A stretch of 64,000 nucleotides of DNA from Chimonanthus salicifolius. Its lineage: Eukaryota; Streptophyta; Magnoliopsida; Laurales; Calycanthaceae. The stretch's first letter is position 1. Each line of letters starts with the position of its first letter. The stretch is from contig CM023539.1 of NCBI GenBank assembly GCA_013350335.1, forward strand, positions 18,316,223 through 18,380,222, given 5' to 3'. Under the pieces are notes generated by a model, which was not told where the DNA came from, ran no database searches, and was given only the letters and a program-made list of their open reading frames with translations. Positions 24,106 to 35,851 of the stretch are shown here, in pieces. The translations under genes and the position numbers were made by a program.

Positions 24106-24950
24106 TGGGGTTCGGCCATACCCCATGGCCGAACCTCACCCATTTAAACTTTGGTCTCTCTTTTATTTATCCAAATAACTTAATCCTCCAAATGTACCTT
24201 GGTAGGGTTCGGCCATACAACATGGCCGAACCTTACCACTTTGGGATTAGCCCATATTTCAAATCCTTTGGTCATTTCATCTTTGATCATTTCATCCATA
24301 TTTACCATAATGCCACTATACTAACCCTTGTTTAATTTTCCTTAAAAACCAATAACCATAACTAATCCACCTTGGTGGGTTCGGCCATACAACATGGCCG
24401 AACCTCACCACTTGGTTTGGTCCTTTAAATCATGCTTACATACATCTTCAATCACATTATTAACTACACACTAAGGCCACCAATGACCATTAGTGGGGTT
24501 CGGCCATACTTCATGGCCGAACCTCACCAAACTGGTTTTTGTTCCTCTTTCCATCATCCATGATGGCTGATTAGTTACTTATACTAAGTCCATAGATTAA
24601 CATATATAATTCTTAAATCAAAGCATATAATTATTACATAATTTCCATCATAAACTTAATCCGATTATCCATCAAAACAGTCCATGGGGTTCGGCCCTAT
24701 ACTTAGCCGAACCCTATGGTTTCCTTGATGTAAACCCTCCAATATTTGTCCATGGTTTTGATCCGCAAATTAGCCATAACATTAACATGGTTCAGCCATG
24801 CCATAGCTGCTCCAAAACAATAAACTTATCTCTATTTTAAATCCTTTAAAAGCTTCATTACATAATATGGATTTTATCTCTCAAGCACCCTAAAGATTCA
24901 CCAAATATTTTCATGGGGTTCGGCCATCCCAAGTGGCCGAACCCTATGGT
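24106..24950. repeat. Series of GGTTCGGCCAT/ATGGCCGAACC near-palindromes (6 copies)
   Basis: Copies start at about 24106, 24202, 24375, 24495, 24685 and 24912. The copy at 24685 has loop CCTATACTTAG and shorter arms; the copy at 24912 has ATCCCAAGT. A degenerate one lies near 24788. Spacing is 95-230 bp. Confidence 0.88.
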
Positions 24951-25200
24951 CCATGTTTTGCCATTTTTAGACAGCATAATCCTTGATCTAAACTTTTGGT
25001 AAATTTGGCCATGTAATGGCCGGATCATAATCCTTAATCCATTTTATTCGACAAAGGTTATGATGCACTTACCAATACCGCAACTCCTTTGGTTCTTTGA
25101 CTCCTTCCTTGGTCCTTTACTTCCTTAGCCTCTCCTTCTTTCTTGTTCTCTTGACTGAGATTAACCTTGCTGCAACCTCCTTGGAATACTTCAGCCAAGG

Positions 25201-25240
25201 TATAGATTTGAGAGAGAGAGAGAGAGAGAGAACTTTGGTC
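25201..25240. repeat. (GA)n microsatellite
   Basis: GAGAGA run of about 20 bp at 25212-25231, with a second at 25378-25396. A similar GA-rich run lies at the same LTR position in element B (57198-57220 and 57380-57398). Confidence 0.8.
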
Positions 25241-25482
25241 TTGGATGAGAGTGATAAGCCTTGGTGCCAAACTCCTTTGCTGAATTTTGTCTTGGTGAAA
25301 GAATCAACCAAGGACTGATTGGTATGAGATAAAATCAGCCAATACTCTTTGTCTTGTGAGATGAAAACCGTCCAACGAAGAGAGAGAGAGAGAGAGTAAA
25401 AATGAAGCTCCTTTGGCTAATGAAATTCAGCCTAAGGAACCACTTGTAACTCCCCTCCCATTTACTTCCATAACTCATTTCA

Positions 25483-25895
25483 TTTGGGGGTTTCATCCTT
25501 GAGATGAAACCCTCCAACGGTTATTGGCTTTTGATTTTCCATCTAAGATGGTACTCTCCATGTTTCCATCATGTGAGGTAATTTGAATTTGAGACCTTAG
25601 TGTAACCCCCACTCCTTAATACCTCCCTTGGGGGAATCATCTTTGAGATGAAACTCTCAAGGTTCCCAACGGCTTCCCAAGACCATCTTGTTGTATGCAT
25701 TCCTCTTTCATTATCCCTCTTTCATTACCATTGCATGTGAGAGTTTCATTTTGAAATGAAACTCTCATAAGCCCCAACGGCTAGCCTTTGATTGACTTTG
25801 AGTAACTTCAATTGCTTATTTATCTTCCATCCTTTACCCATGTGGGAGTTTCATCCTTGAGATGAAACTCCTACATGCCAACGGTTTTTATGTCT
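25483..25895. repeat. Second hairpin class: GGGAGTTTCAT/ATGAAACTCCC series
   Basis: Inverted repeats at about 25487-25513, 25633-25655, 25738-25767 and 25851-25884. Each pairs (G)GAGTTTCAT with ATGAAACTC(C) around a TTGAG-type loop. Equivalent copies in the LTR of element B lie near 57487-57515, 57582-57613 and 57723-57757. This class is absent from the LTRs of element A. Confidence 0.8.
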
Positions 25896-27248
25896 TAATA
25901 TTTTACCCAACCATCCCTCTCATTGGCTGCCCATTTGAAGTCCCAAGCATGGCATAAAACCCCCATGCAATTCCAACGTGTAATAGGTTGAATTTGAACT
26001 CCTCACATTTGTAACTCCCAAACCGCCACCCCATTCATTATGTAGGAGTTACATGCATGGTAAAGCCTTTCCATGCAGCCAACGTTTTCTTGGTTTAGAA
26101 TTCGAATTTAAAACACTCCACTCTCATTCACACACTTCACTCATTTATAGTAATTTAACTCTCTCAACTCAACCCATTTAACTCATCAATTTAATGTAAC
26201 TCAACTCATAAATTCAACTCAACTAAACTCCATCATTTATTTCAACTCAAACCAACTCAAATATTTAATGAAACTTAAACCAATTAAGCTTTGAGCTCCC
26301 AATGATCAATCATGTCCACAACGACCCATTGGGTCCCAATTGGGTCCTTTGACCCATTTAACCTCTTTGACCCAAATAAATGTACCTCACCCATTTAACT
26401 TAATTTAAACCTTATACAAGTACATTGAGTCTTACTTGAGCAACGGGTCCCACCATTTTTCTCATCTATGATCATAACTCTTGAATTCATAAATCCAATG
26501 GCATTTTCGTAAATATTGATATATTGAAAAATCTAGGGTATTACAGACAACTTTTCAGATTTTCTCAATGGGTTGCAAACAGGTGCTGCTTTGCATTTCA
26601 GTTTCATGACCCACTTTCTCTTGGCCATCTATAAATCCAATTGACCTTGTATCAAGTAAACTCTCCATTCCATCTCTTGTATGCTTCCATGTATTTTTTA
26701 AGCACAATTCCCCATTAGCTTTTGTAGCTATCTTATTTTAATACAGTGAAGTGTTGGCTGTTTTATACATGAATATGGACAAAGGTTTTGGGGAAACTTA
26801 CAGTCGTAGCCAATTTTTCAATGATACATGGATCAACCACACATGTGGATCAAGTGGGATTGAACTCAAAGTTGGCCATGGGCTTTTTCATGTGGGCTTC
26901 ATAACTCTTGGAACTGTTTCATTTCTTGAACTTTTATTGAGCTTCAATCATTGACTTTTTTATGGGCATTGTCTTGTGAAACTTGGGCTTGAGATTTCCA
27001 AATTTGACATTGTAGCCCACTTTTTGCAATTTTCTTCAATTTTCATTCCAATTTCTTCTATTCTCAAGAATATAGTGTAAAACTCAAAAATAACATTAAA
27101 CATATCTAATATTTATAAAATAAAGACTAACTAATCCAATACTAAAGGGTAAAATGGTAATTTTACGATGTTCATCAGGTGATCGTTTTACTATCTTCTT
27201 TGAGCTTAAGAGAGTTAAATACTCTAAGGAACAATCAACACTCTTGAG

Positions 27249-27368
27249 AAAAAGATCATAAACAACCAATCTTTGGATTGTGTTTGCAAGTGAGAAAGAG
27301 AGGAGGAGAGAAAGATCATAAACAACCAATCTTCGGATTGGGTTTGTGAGTGAGAGAGTTATAAACTA
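27249..27368. repeat. 60-bp tandem duplication in the Sirevirus-like LTR
   Basis: Two units with AAAGATCATAAACAACCAAT at 27251 and 27311, each followed by CTT(T/C)GGATTG and a GAGTGAGA-type tail. Confidence 0.9.
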
Positions 27369-27970
27369 AGAAAGCTTTGGTTAATCCAAGTTTCCTTGTC
27401 GCCCACAAGATTGTGATTGCTACACGACGACTGCAAGAAGGAGTGTCGACATAACTTGGGTGGGATCTTCAAAAAGCACACATCAGTGAGAAAAAGTTTT
27501 AAGGTAAGTGATTCTTGGTTTTAATTTTCCTTTTTAAAAACCTGTAACTCGAAAGTGGATTAAGGAGAGGTACGCTGGAACCACTATAAAAAAAAGTCTA
27601 GAGCGTCGTCTCTGGCACAGAGGTGGGTGGAATTCCCAGTGAATTGAGTGAGGTGGAATTCCTACTCTAATTGTAAGGGTGTAAATCCCCACATAATGAA
27701 CTTGGGGATAACTCAAGGTTGAGCGAGTCCTAACAGTGGATGTAGTTTGGCGAACCGAACCAATATATATCTTGTGTTCATATGTTTGTGATGTTAGAGT
27801 CATCTTCTTGTGTTGATTGTTAATCGCATTTGCCAAAACACACACTCGTGATTGTTGTATTCGCTGCATTTAAACTAATCAATCAAGTAAAATAAAAAAG
27901 GACCAACGATATTTGGATTGACCTATTAACCCCCCGCCCCCCCTCTAGGGTCAATCAGGTTGTTTTAGCA

Positions 27971-29474
27971 CCCGTTTAAAGGGTACTTTCACCAACGATG
28001 AAGAGCCTCTTGGTATCTAGTAATGCAACTTCCCTATGATGGCATGTGGCCCAAAGGCAAAGCATCCAGTAACCCAATTCCATTATATAAACTAGTACCA
28101 TTGTATGCCACCTCCATCCTTACATGCAAACCTACTATATACAGCTACATTCTATTGACCTAGATGTCATTTGATCTTCATGAGATACACATGCCAAACC
28201 TCTATTCCTGTGGCTGATTTCTAGCTAAATTCGACTGCATTTTCCATGATCTATAAGATCTCTACTGTGGATGTAAGCAATCCCAAGCAAACAGTTCTAA
28301 TTTGGAAAACTGCTAATAGCAGTTACCATGTATTGTCCACTCATCCTTTCCTAGATTTTAATCCACCGAAAATCAAGGACTGAATCGAGCCACTGTCTCA
28401 AGAATCTCCACTTTGGCGAGAATTCACCAAACTTCGGAGACGAACAACTAACCTCCACTATATCTAACACACAGGCCTCTGTAAGATCCCTTATGTTCGT
28501 TGTTGAGAGAATCCTTTCCTAGCTTTCCTTAACCCACTTATATCCATTTCTTAACTATCTCTTCACAGAAAAAGACCAGTCATTCTTGAACTCAAACTTA
28601 GCACCGACCCATTGAATCAAAACTCTAATTCAACCAAACATCTCAGCCAACTTCAACTTGTGGTGCTGTGTATTCCCTCTCTATTCTCACGAGAACAGTG
28701 CTCTGCATTTGTACGTCAACACCTTTTGTTCCCTGCAGTAACAAATACACATTGACGTGGATTCTCACTCACTTTTATAGCTCCAAAAGGTCAAGGACCA
28801 CCAAAGGTAGGAACAGGTTAAGTTCCGCCATTGGAGACTATACCTTGGCTTCTCTACTTCCCTCTCTCCTCTTTGCAGTGGTCTTTCACGCTATTGTATG
28901 TCCTCTACATACAGTATTGTTTGCTGTAAGCACACACAAATCAGCCCTCTTTGAGAGTGTACCAGATCTTTACTCCTCTGCCTATCTGACTCTTTTCATG
29001 ACAAATCTGGCTTCTTTGTGTTCAGCCCCAACCAACAATGCCTCTTTCGAGGTTCGTGTGTGTCATACGTTCACACAGCATTGTTGGTTGTTTGTAGGAT
29101 GTAAAGTTATTACCTGGTGTATACACTATACACGTTGGCAGTTTCCTCTCCTCTATTTGTTCTCAATGAATGAGAACAGGTTGTTCTCAGCTGCCTTTTT
29201 GCAGACGTTCCTTGCTAGAGACTCTCTTTATGAACAAGGTCTATATCTTGTTGATTATATACCTCTCTGTTGTGTATAATGTGCAGTCCACCCTCTCGAT
29301 CTGCAACTCAGTTCGAATCTCTTCTTCTTGTGCAGAGCTCCACTTGCTTCCGAGATCTGCTCTCAGAACTTCTCTCTTCCCGTCGAGTTGTCCTCCATAC
29401 AAAGTAAGATCTGCAACTACTCGCCATTTTCCGTTGCTCTATTTTCCGTTCACCCATTATTCCCCGATCTCAAC
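27971..29474 (-). other. Unassigned region next to a copia primer site
   Basis: Lies on the internal side of the copia primer site at 29475-29489, so by position it is the 5' internal part (leader, possibly gag) of a minus-strand copia-type element cut off at 27970 by the Sirevirus-like LTR. No gag, knuckle or protease motif was found on the minus strand; the best short frame from the primer side is about 40 codons. A + strand frame at 28668-29279 (203 codons, hydrophobic) has no recognised motif and is not called as a gene. Confidence 0.4.
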
Positions 29475-29489
29475 CTGACTCTGATACCA
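29475..29489 (-). other. Primer binding site for initiator tRNA-Met, copia element
   Basis: The minus strand reads TGGTATCAGAGTCAG, a 15-base match to the complement of the plant initiator tRNA-Met 3' end. It lies directly beside the LTR end near 29490. Confidence 0.9.
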
Positions 29490-29490
29490 C

Positions 29491-30127
29491 TTATTAGGAT
29501 TATTAACAGAAAATAAACACAATAACAAACGGAATAATAAACACAGCACAACACAATATTTTATGTGGTTCGGCTGTAATACTTCATCATAATACCTAGA
29601 GTTTATTAATTCAAAATCAATCATAAAATCATTCATCATTAAACTTAATGTTTGACAAACCCAAACAACATAACCACAGGATCTGGATGGATTAATGCTT
29701 GAAACACAGATTAATCTTAATGCGAAAATCATAAAAATCATAATAATAAGACATAACCGGATCCATTTTTGAAAGGGGGAGATCTGATCTTCCCTTTGAT
29801 GTCTTGTGTCTTCCTAAAGTCTAAAAACAAGAGAACATACACCCAGGAGTTTCTACCTCTTGCCTCCTTAATGCCATCTCTCAAATTCATGAATAGTGCT
29901 TTAAGTCTTAAGTTGATGGATAATTATGGAGAAAAACTCTTTTATAGGCAGATAGAGGACCCTAAGGCAATTAAAACTTTACTTTTCCTACTTCCCATCA
30001 AAATAACAAACTAACTCCCTTTAGAACTCTCCTAAAATAGACCTTCCTTATTCAAATACAATTTCCCTGATTTAAGATCCTCTATGTAGAGCCCCAAATT
30101 TTAATGTGGGTCATATTTAGTTTTACA
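29491..30127 (-). repeat. Copia element Y LTR (about 637 bp)
   Basis: On the minus strand it starts TGTAAAACTAAATATG after a purine-rich tract and ends CTGTTAATAATCCTAATAA before the primer site. The usual terminal CA appears mutated, so the 29491 end is good to a few bases. It has a primer site on one side and polypurine tract plus pol on the other, so it served both as a 5' LTR (for the sequence to the left) and a 3' LTR (for the pol to the right). Confidence 0.8.
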
Positions 30128-30552
30128 TTCTCCCACTTGACCACATTTACACTTCATGGGATTTAAAACAGGTATTCATAAGGTGTACACATAAACTGTA
30201 TTTAGCAGCATAATGCGGTCATCATCATAATGCTAATACTAAATAAACCACTAATGCGAACAATGGCGGTTGCACATCATCTTATCCCGACATAATTCCT
30301 TCCATCACTACAACACAAGTGACATACCTAGCATAACCCTTAAGTGAGAGATTTTCATAATGATCCACATAAGTATCATAACATAATGATTATTCCTGTT
30401 AGTGATAAAAAAAATACACATAATGTATATACATACTCATAATAAACAGGAACAATAATCAGAAACGCATACATGAGTACTCAAATGTCAAATAGTGCAC
30501 ATTTATTTATAATGTAGTCCAAAATTCATAATTACATCATAATAGATTACGT
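30128..30552 (-). other. Polypurine tract and 3' untranslated region of copia element Y
   Basis: Minus-strand GTCAAGTGGGAGAA at 30128-30141 is the polypurine tract next to the LTR. The rest, up to the end of the RNase H remnant near 30553, is AT-rich with no coding signal. Confidence 0.75.
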
Positions 30553-31335
30553 TCAAGACTCATTCTATTGGCATGTTCCTTAAATGTCTTTATAGGTAAT
30601 CCTTCGTCAACGGATCTGCTATCATAAGTAAAGTAATTATGTGCTGAAAAGACAACTTCCGTTTCTGAACTTCTTATTTCATGAAAAGTACTTCAATTCC
30701 ATGTGTTTCAATCCATTCTAATAATTGTCGTTCTTAGAGAAGAATACTGCTGCAGAATTATCACAGTAAATTCTTAGCGACTTGGCAATGTTGTCGACAA
30801 TTCCATGTCCTGAGATAATGTTCTGCAGCCACATTCTTTGAAGAATGGCTTCATAGCACGCCACAAATTCTACTTCCATGGTTGACGTTGTAATGATAGT
30901 CTGTTTGGCACTTTTCCAGGATATTGCTCCGCCATCCATAAGGAACAACTAGCCAAACGTTGACTTTCATCTATCAACGCAATCACCAAAATCCGAATAT
31001 GAGAAGTCAATGACCTCGAGATTATCAGACCTCTTAAACGTGAGCATAAATTCTTTAATACCATGTAGATACCTCATTAATTTCTTTGAAGCTTTCCAAG
31101 ATTGCTTTGTTATCTGCCCATCATACTGATAGCAAAACTAACGTTGGGTCTGGTGCAGGTCTGAGCATATATCAGGCTACCTATAGCTGAGGCATAAAAT
31201 TTTCTCTCCATTTGTTTCTTTTCAAGTTCATTCTGCAGACATTGCATTAAGTTAAATTTAATTCCCTTTTTAATAAGGGCATCTTGATAGGAAAAATTTT
31301 TCATACGAATCTCTCCAAGATTCTTTCTATATAGC
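30553..31335 (-). pseudogene. Copia RNase H and RT C-terminus, element Y copy 1
   Basis: The 30718-30948 piece reads GGAISWKSAKQTIITTSTME, then EFVACYEAILQRMWL and IYCDNSAAVFFSKND, the copia RNase H core, then a stop. Beyond it, in another frame, DEGLPIKTFKEHANRM marks the usual end of copia pol near 30553. The 31110-31304 piece has ASAIGSLIYAQTCTRPNVSF, the RT C-terminal region. Frames are broken between these pieces. RNase H removes RNA from the RNA-DNA hybrid during reverse transcription; this copy cannot make it. Confidence 0.88.
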
Positions 31336-31979
31336 CTTTCTAAGACAACCTTAACATAACAAGTCTTCTGTCATGGAATATTTCTATTCCAATCACGTAG
31401 GCTTCCTCTCCGATATCTTTCATTTCAAAATTATTGGAGAGAAACTTTTTGATTTCGAAAATCATACCAAGATCATTAGTGGCAAACAAAATTTCATCAA
31501 CATATAATATCAAGAGGATAAACTTACTCCCACTGACCTTCAGGTATATACACCGATCAACTGTGTTTTCCTTAAAACTGAATGAGATAATGGTATCATT
31601 GAACTTAAGGTACCATTGCCTGGAGGCTTGCTTAAGGCCATAAATTGATTTCTTTAATTTACATACCATTTGTTCCTTGCCCTCTACGGAGAATTCTTTA
31701 GGTTGTTCCATATATACATCCTCATCTAAACTACCATTCAAAAATGCATTTTTAACATCTATTTGGTATAACTCCAAATCATAATTAGCCACCAAAGCCA
31801 TAATAATTCTAAAAGAGTATTTCCTGGATACAGGAGAAAATGTCTTTTTATAATTAATGCCATCTTTCTAAGTAAACCCTTTGGCCACAAGTCTGGCTTT
31901 ATATCGTTCAATATTGCCGTTAGAGTCTCGTTTGGTCTTAAAGACTCACTTATATCCAACTTTCTTGTATCCATGAGGC
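31336..31979 (-). pseudogene. Copia reverse transcriptase, element Y copy 1
   Basis: 31340-31801 reads LYQIDVKNAFLNGSLDEDVY, MEQPKEF, SIYGLKQASRQWYLKFN and then LILYVDEILFATNDLG. The catalytic YVDD is YVDE here (GAT GAA, about 31495-31506). The N-terminal RT part (31759-31974, including sequence equivalent to KARLVAKGF) is in other frames. A typical copia RT domain is intact in outline but has a changed active site and frameshifts. Confidence 0.9.
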
Positions 31980-32701
31980 AATTCTACTAGATCACAGACT
32001 TCATTCTCGGCCATGGACTTTAGTTCGTCTTTCATGACATCTGACCACTTGCTTGAATCATCATATTCTATGGCTTCTTCATAAGTGACCGAATTCTTAA
32101 TAGCCCCTAAATCATAATCTGATTCCTATAGATACACCACATAGTCATCCGAAATAACAGGTTTTCTTTGTCTTTCAGACATTCTTAATACTATTTCTTA
32201 CAGTTGTTCCCCAACCGGTTCCTTATTGGTGATGGTTTCATCATGGAGTGGTTCATCATTAAGGTGTCGTTCACCTTGTTGTTCAATGACATTAGGGACA
32301 ACAACTTTTGAAGTTACGGGTATAGGGACTTGTACCATTACTTCTAGCACACTGACGTTTCTCATTATGTCACTCCCACTAACCTCACCATTCTTAATAA
32401 ATCTTACATTACCGGTCTCGGTCCCTACGATTCTCATTCTATGGTTTGGGCAATAGAACTTGTACCCTTTGGACTTCTCAGGGTAACCTATGAAGTAACT
32501 ACTTATTGTCCGTTCATCAAGTTTTCTTTCTTATGGGTTATAAATTCTTTCTTCTGCAGGACAAACCCATACATGCAGGTGTCTAAAATTGGGTTTCCTT
32601 CCCGTCCACAGTTCAAAAGAAGTCTTAGGAACTGACTAACTAGGAAACCAATTAAGCAAGTACATTGCGGTTCTTAAAGCATACATCCACAATATAATAC
32701 G
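31980..32701 (-). pseudogene. Copia integrase C-terminal / linker region, element Y copy 1
   Basis: Region between integrase core and RT. A 32198-32437 segment reads as a linker with VPIPVTSKVVVPNVIEQQG and HDETITNKEPVGEQL. The upstream part (32440-32700) corresponds to the conserved integrase C-terminal region but is broken by stops. Copy 2 of the same region lies at about 48950-49700. Confidence 0.7.
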
Positions 32702-33125
32702 CTAAATGCTATCACATAACATGCTCCTAACCATGTCCATAAGTGTGCAGTTACGCCTTTTAGCGACACCATTCTGCCGAGGCGTACCAAGCATCGTGTA
32801 TTGTGCAATTATACCGCAACTTTCTAATAGTCCAGCAAAAGTCCCTAGGTGTTGACCCGTTTCATCATACCTTCCATAATATTCACCACCTCTATCTAAC
32901 CCTATGATTTTCACCTTTTTATATACTTGCCTTTCAACTTCAGTGATAAATATCTCTACGGTGTTAACTGCTTGAGATTTATCATGCAACATATAAACGT
33001 AACCATAATGCAAAAAATCGTCAATAAAGGTGATCAAATAGGTCTCTCCACCAAAAGATTGAACATCAAATGTGCCACAAATATCAGTATGGATCAACTC
33101 AAGTAGCCCTTTAGATCTAGTGACT
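32702..33125 (-). pseudogene. Copia integrase core (truncated), element Y copy 1
   Basis: Reads KGLLELIHTDICGTFDV, TYLITFIDDF, EIFITEVERQVYKKVK, LDRGGEYYGRYDETG and finally GTPRQNGVAKRRN. The first two catalytic Asp are present, but the Glu expected in NGVAERRN is Lys. The N-terminal side, including the zinc finger, is cut off at 33126 by the Tat-like element X2. The same cut and the same Glu-to-Lys change occur in copy 2 at 49700-50093. Confidence 0.9.
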
Positions 33126-35662
33126 TGTTGATGTACAAATTTTACATTTATAAATCTCACAAGCGTAAAAATCATTTATAATATATAGTTATGAGTGCGA
33201 GGTCGATCCTATAGGGAACAAATATGTGCGTGTTTGTTTGTTTAAAGAATTTAGATCTTAAATTAATCTAGTCTCAAGAAATCAATCCTACTCTCATGAA
33301 TGTAATTCCAAGTTAACAAATCTTAATTTTAATAAATAGATCCAAAGATTAAAACACTAATTAAATATAACTACGAGACTGGATTAATGTAGAGGTTATA
33401 AACAATCTCACACACAATATTAAGATAACTAAATTAACAATCCAATTAGATTAAGTCTCAATCTAGTTAACACATATGTTAGAGAGGTGGTTTAAATACA
33501 AGATAATTAAAATACACGACACAAGAAATAAATTGAAAACAATTAGAACAATTTAAATACAACATACAAGCAAAACAAATTGAAAAACAGAATCAAACAA
33601 ACATTGAAAATAAATTAACAGTAAAAGTAAATGACATAATGTAAAAGTGCATACGTGAAAAAATGGTTATTGGAATAGATCTTTCATCACGCAAAATAAA
33701 TAAATAATAACAAAACCCAGGACTGAAGTTCAAGTAAAAGTCTGTTATTCAATTCATGCTCATCCTTAAAATCGAGACTTTTAAACTTCAATTTATGAAA
33801 TCGGACCTTAGTAACTTAGATTCATCACTTACAACCTAATTTCTAACTATTTCATGTCCAATTTAATAACATAAAATTCATAAACTCAAGATCAATTCAA
33901 AAAAATCATTAATGAATTCCGAAAATTAGATGTTTTAGGACCCTAAAGGAACGTTTTACTTTTATTTAATGAAAGAATTAATACAGGCATTCAGAAATTT
34001 AGTACAAGAAAGACAAAATGGTGAAGAAAATTTACAACTCTCACTTGCAAAATTCAATAGGGGCTCCTGTCTTCTTGTCTCTCTGTCTTTTCTCTCCAGC
34101 CTTGGCCCTCTTGTACTCCAGATCAAATTCGAGTATGGTTATGGGTTATTGGGGTATTTATAGGACTCATGGACTGGATGGAGGGTGGAGATTAAATCTG
34201 ATTAAATTTGGTGAATGGATGGCATGGATTGGATCTAACTTACGGTGAATGGATGGGATTAAAGATAGAAAATGTAGGGTTGCTATAGGGTGTACACGAA
34301 TTTTGGGATAGTGGCTTTGTGGCTAAGTAGAGAATGAGAGAAATGAGGGGTTTTAAAGAGGAAATAGGACATGGTCGAATTTGGCTATGTAGATTAGGAT
34401 TTTGGGTTGTGCAATGCATGATTATGGATGGCTAAGATTGAAAGCTAGGATGGATGGATGGATGAGATGTAACGAGTGACATGGCTTTAATAAAATTGGA
34501 ATGAGATAAAGAGGATATGGAGAAATCGTGTGTGACATGGAGTGGAGGTGGAAAAATCGTGTATGGCTCTATTTGGATTGGATTGGAAGACAGATAGGAT
34601 CTAGGTGAGGTGTACATGAGGTGGATGGATTGGAGAGGAATTCTAGGAGGATCCATGCGCATGGAGGATTCTAGATTGGGATTTTCGTGTGATGCATAGG
34701 AGATATGCGCATGGGGTGCTAAAATGTAGGGTTGTGCACTAGATCTATGGTTTATGAATGAATGGCTTTGATTGGTTGTCCTAAATCTAATGGCTTTAAT
34801 GAATGATGGATGATCTATATGGATGGATGATATGATGATGCATGGATGATCAGAATCCTAAGGTTATTCTAGACGATGAATGGATTGGATGACCTAGATC
34901 TGAACATGATGTATGTATGGTTTGGATTTGATAGGTGGCTCTAGAGTTTCCTATGTTTTATGATATGAAATGAATGATGTGAATGCGATGCATAAGATGA
35001 ATGGTCTGGATTACATGATTTGGCTAATGGATGGTGTGGATGAGTGAATGAAAATGAATGGTGCATGGAGAGGATGGGTTAACTTTTGGATATGAGTGTA
35101 TGCGGATTTGGGCTTACAAAACTCGAATATGAGTCACGGAGCATTGGATCTTGAATTGGACTTGGACTTCTTGGATTGGAGTATGGACTTGGCCTGATGG
35201 ACTTGGATTCACATTGGCCTGGCCCATCTTGGGGAATTCACATGGAGCGCTTGGCCTGGCCCAGTGTCTACCATTTGAAACAATGCTTGGCCTATTTGCA
35301 ATGGATCTCAGGCCCATGGATCTTGATTTCAAACTCTTGGCCTTCTTAATTGTGGACTTCTCTTTTCTTGGAACTAAGTAATTAATCACTCACTTAAAAT
35401 ATTGAATTATTCCACACTCTCATAAACAGATCCAGATTAATCAATTTACATTGAAAATCCTAAAAGTGGTACGTATCAAATTCCAAATCTTCCATTTTAA
35501 GATCACTTCCGGCAATTATCCACTGATTTATGAGTTTTTCCTATATTTCCCAAATTTATCTACAAACTTAGAAAATTATATTAAATGCATCTTATACTTA
35601 CAAAATAAATACTAACTAATCCAATATTGAAGGGAAAAAATGTAATTTTTCTGGACTCAACA
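33126..35662 (-). repeat. 3' LTR of Tat-like element X2 (copy a)
   Basis: Starts TGTTGATGTACAAATTTTAC inside copia integrase and ends GGACTCAACA, beside AAATTCCCCC. About 2537 bp. Contains GAGGTCGATCC near its start and a long stretch of GATGG-type imperfect repeats (about 34190-35060, including a GGAT run near 34449). Closest relative is the LTR beginning at 50094. Confidence 0.85.
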
Positions 35663-35851
35663 AATTCCCCCAAATTTAGATTTTATTAGTCCTCGAGCAA
35701 AACTACCTAAAAAATCTAAAAACAAATTTCCTAATATAATCCTAATCTAAATTACACCACGTTCCCTAGTTCTCTCGATTGCATTTAGCGTATGCAACAA
35801 GCCTTTAAACCCTTAGGCTAATGTACGAATTGTAGTCTCGTGAGGGCTTGC
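35663..35851 (-). other. Polypurine tract and 3' internal end of X2
   Basis: The minus strand reads CTAAATTTGGGGGAATTTG up to the LTR, preceded by GCTCGAGGACTAATAAAATC. This is the 3' end of the internal region, cut at 35851 by a solo LTR. Confidence 0.7.

Larger units (their letters stand above)
22951..26545 (-). mobile_element. Tekay-type gypsy solo LTR nested in the Tat-like LTR
   Basis: Starts TGTAACACTCCGTCA and ends GGGTATTACA. Flanks are GACAC (22946-22950) and GACAA (26546-26550), a 5-bp duplication with one later change. It is 3595 bp with no internal region. It carries the conserved CACGACGCGAGTTAAG block, the GGGCGTTAG..AACGCGCCC hairpin and the CGGCCAT palindromes. It belongs to the subfamily of the LTR of element B rather than of element A. 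Confidence 0.9.
20811..27177 (-). mobile_element. Tat-like solo LTR, itself split by a Tekay-type solo LTR
   Basis: Termini are TGTTGTGC and GTTCATCA on the + strand. It is flanked by perfect GGTGA duplications at 20806-20810 and 27178-27182. Without the nested LTR it is about 2767 bp. Its first 35 bp (AACTCGCAAG..GCACGAACC, then GAGGTCGAACCC) match the LTR starts at 35852 and 33126. The minus strand begins TGATGAAC, as in many Tat-clade LTRs. The clade call is inference; the solo LTR structure is seen directly. Confidence 0.85.
19903..27970 (+). repeat. 3' LTR of the Sirevirus-like element, interrupted
   Basis: Begins TGTTAGTGCCCCGG right after the polypurine tract AAAGGGGAAGAT. It is split by the Tat-like solo LTR at 20811-27177. 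The parts 19903-20810 and 27183-27970 give roughly 1.7 kb. The right end is set tentatively at TGTTTTAGCA (27961-27970), after the C-run CCCCCCGCCCCCCCTC, which resembles the pyrimidine run near the end of many plant copia LTRs. The matching TSD would lie outside the window, so the right boundary is uncertain. Confidence 0.65.

Noticed and set aside
25058..25318. Frames spanning the (GA)n run with RERERER-like repeats
   Set aside because: Produced by the microsatellite inside the solo LTR.
28668..29279. Plus-strand frame of 203 codons, rich in Leu, Ser, Thr and Cys
   Set aside because: No motif, no supporting start context. It lies opposite the expected leader of a minus-strand copia element. 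The apparent hydrophobicity follows from pyrimidine-rich DNA, so it is treated as chance.
27971..29474. Captured host gene between the Sirevirus-like LTR and the copia LTR
   Set aside because: No recognisable protein motif, no convincing exon structure and no poly-A trace; left as unassigned.
34190..35060. GATGG-rich stretch as a satellite array
   Set aside because: The repeats are imperfect and without a steady period, and the same texture is present in all three X2 LTR copies, so it is simply part of that LTR.
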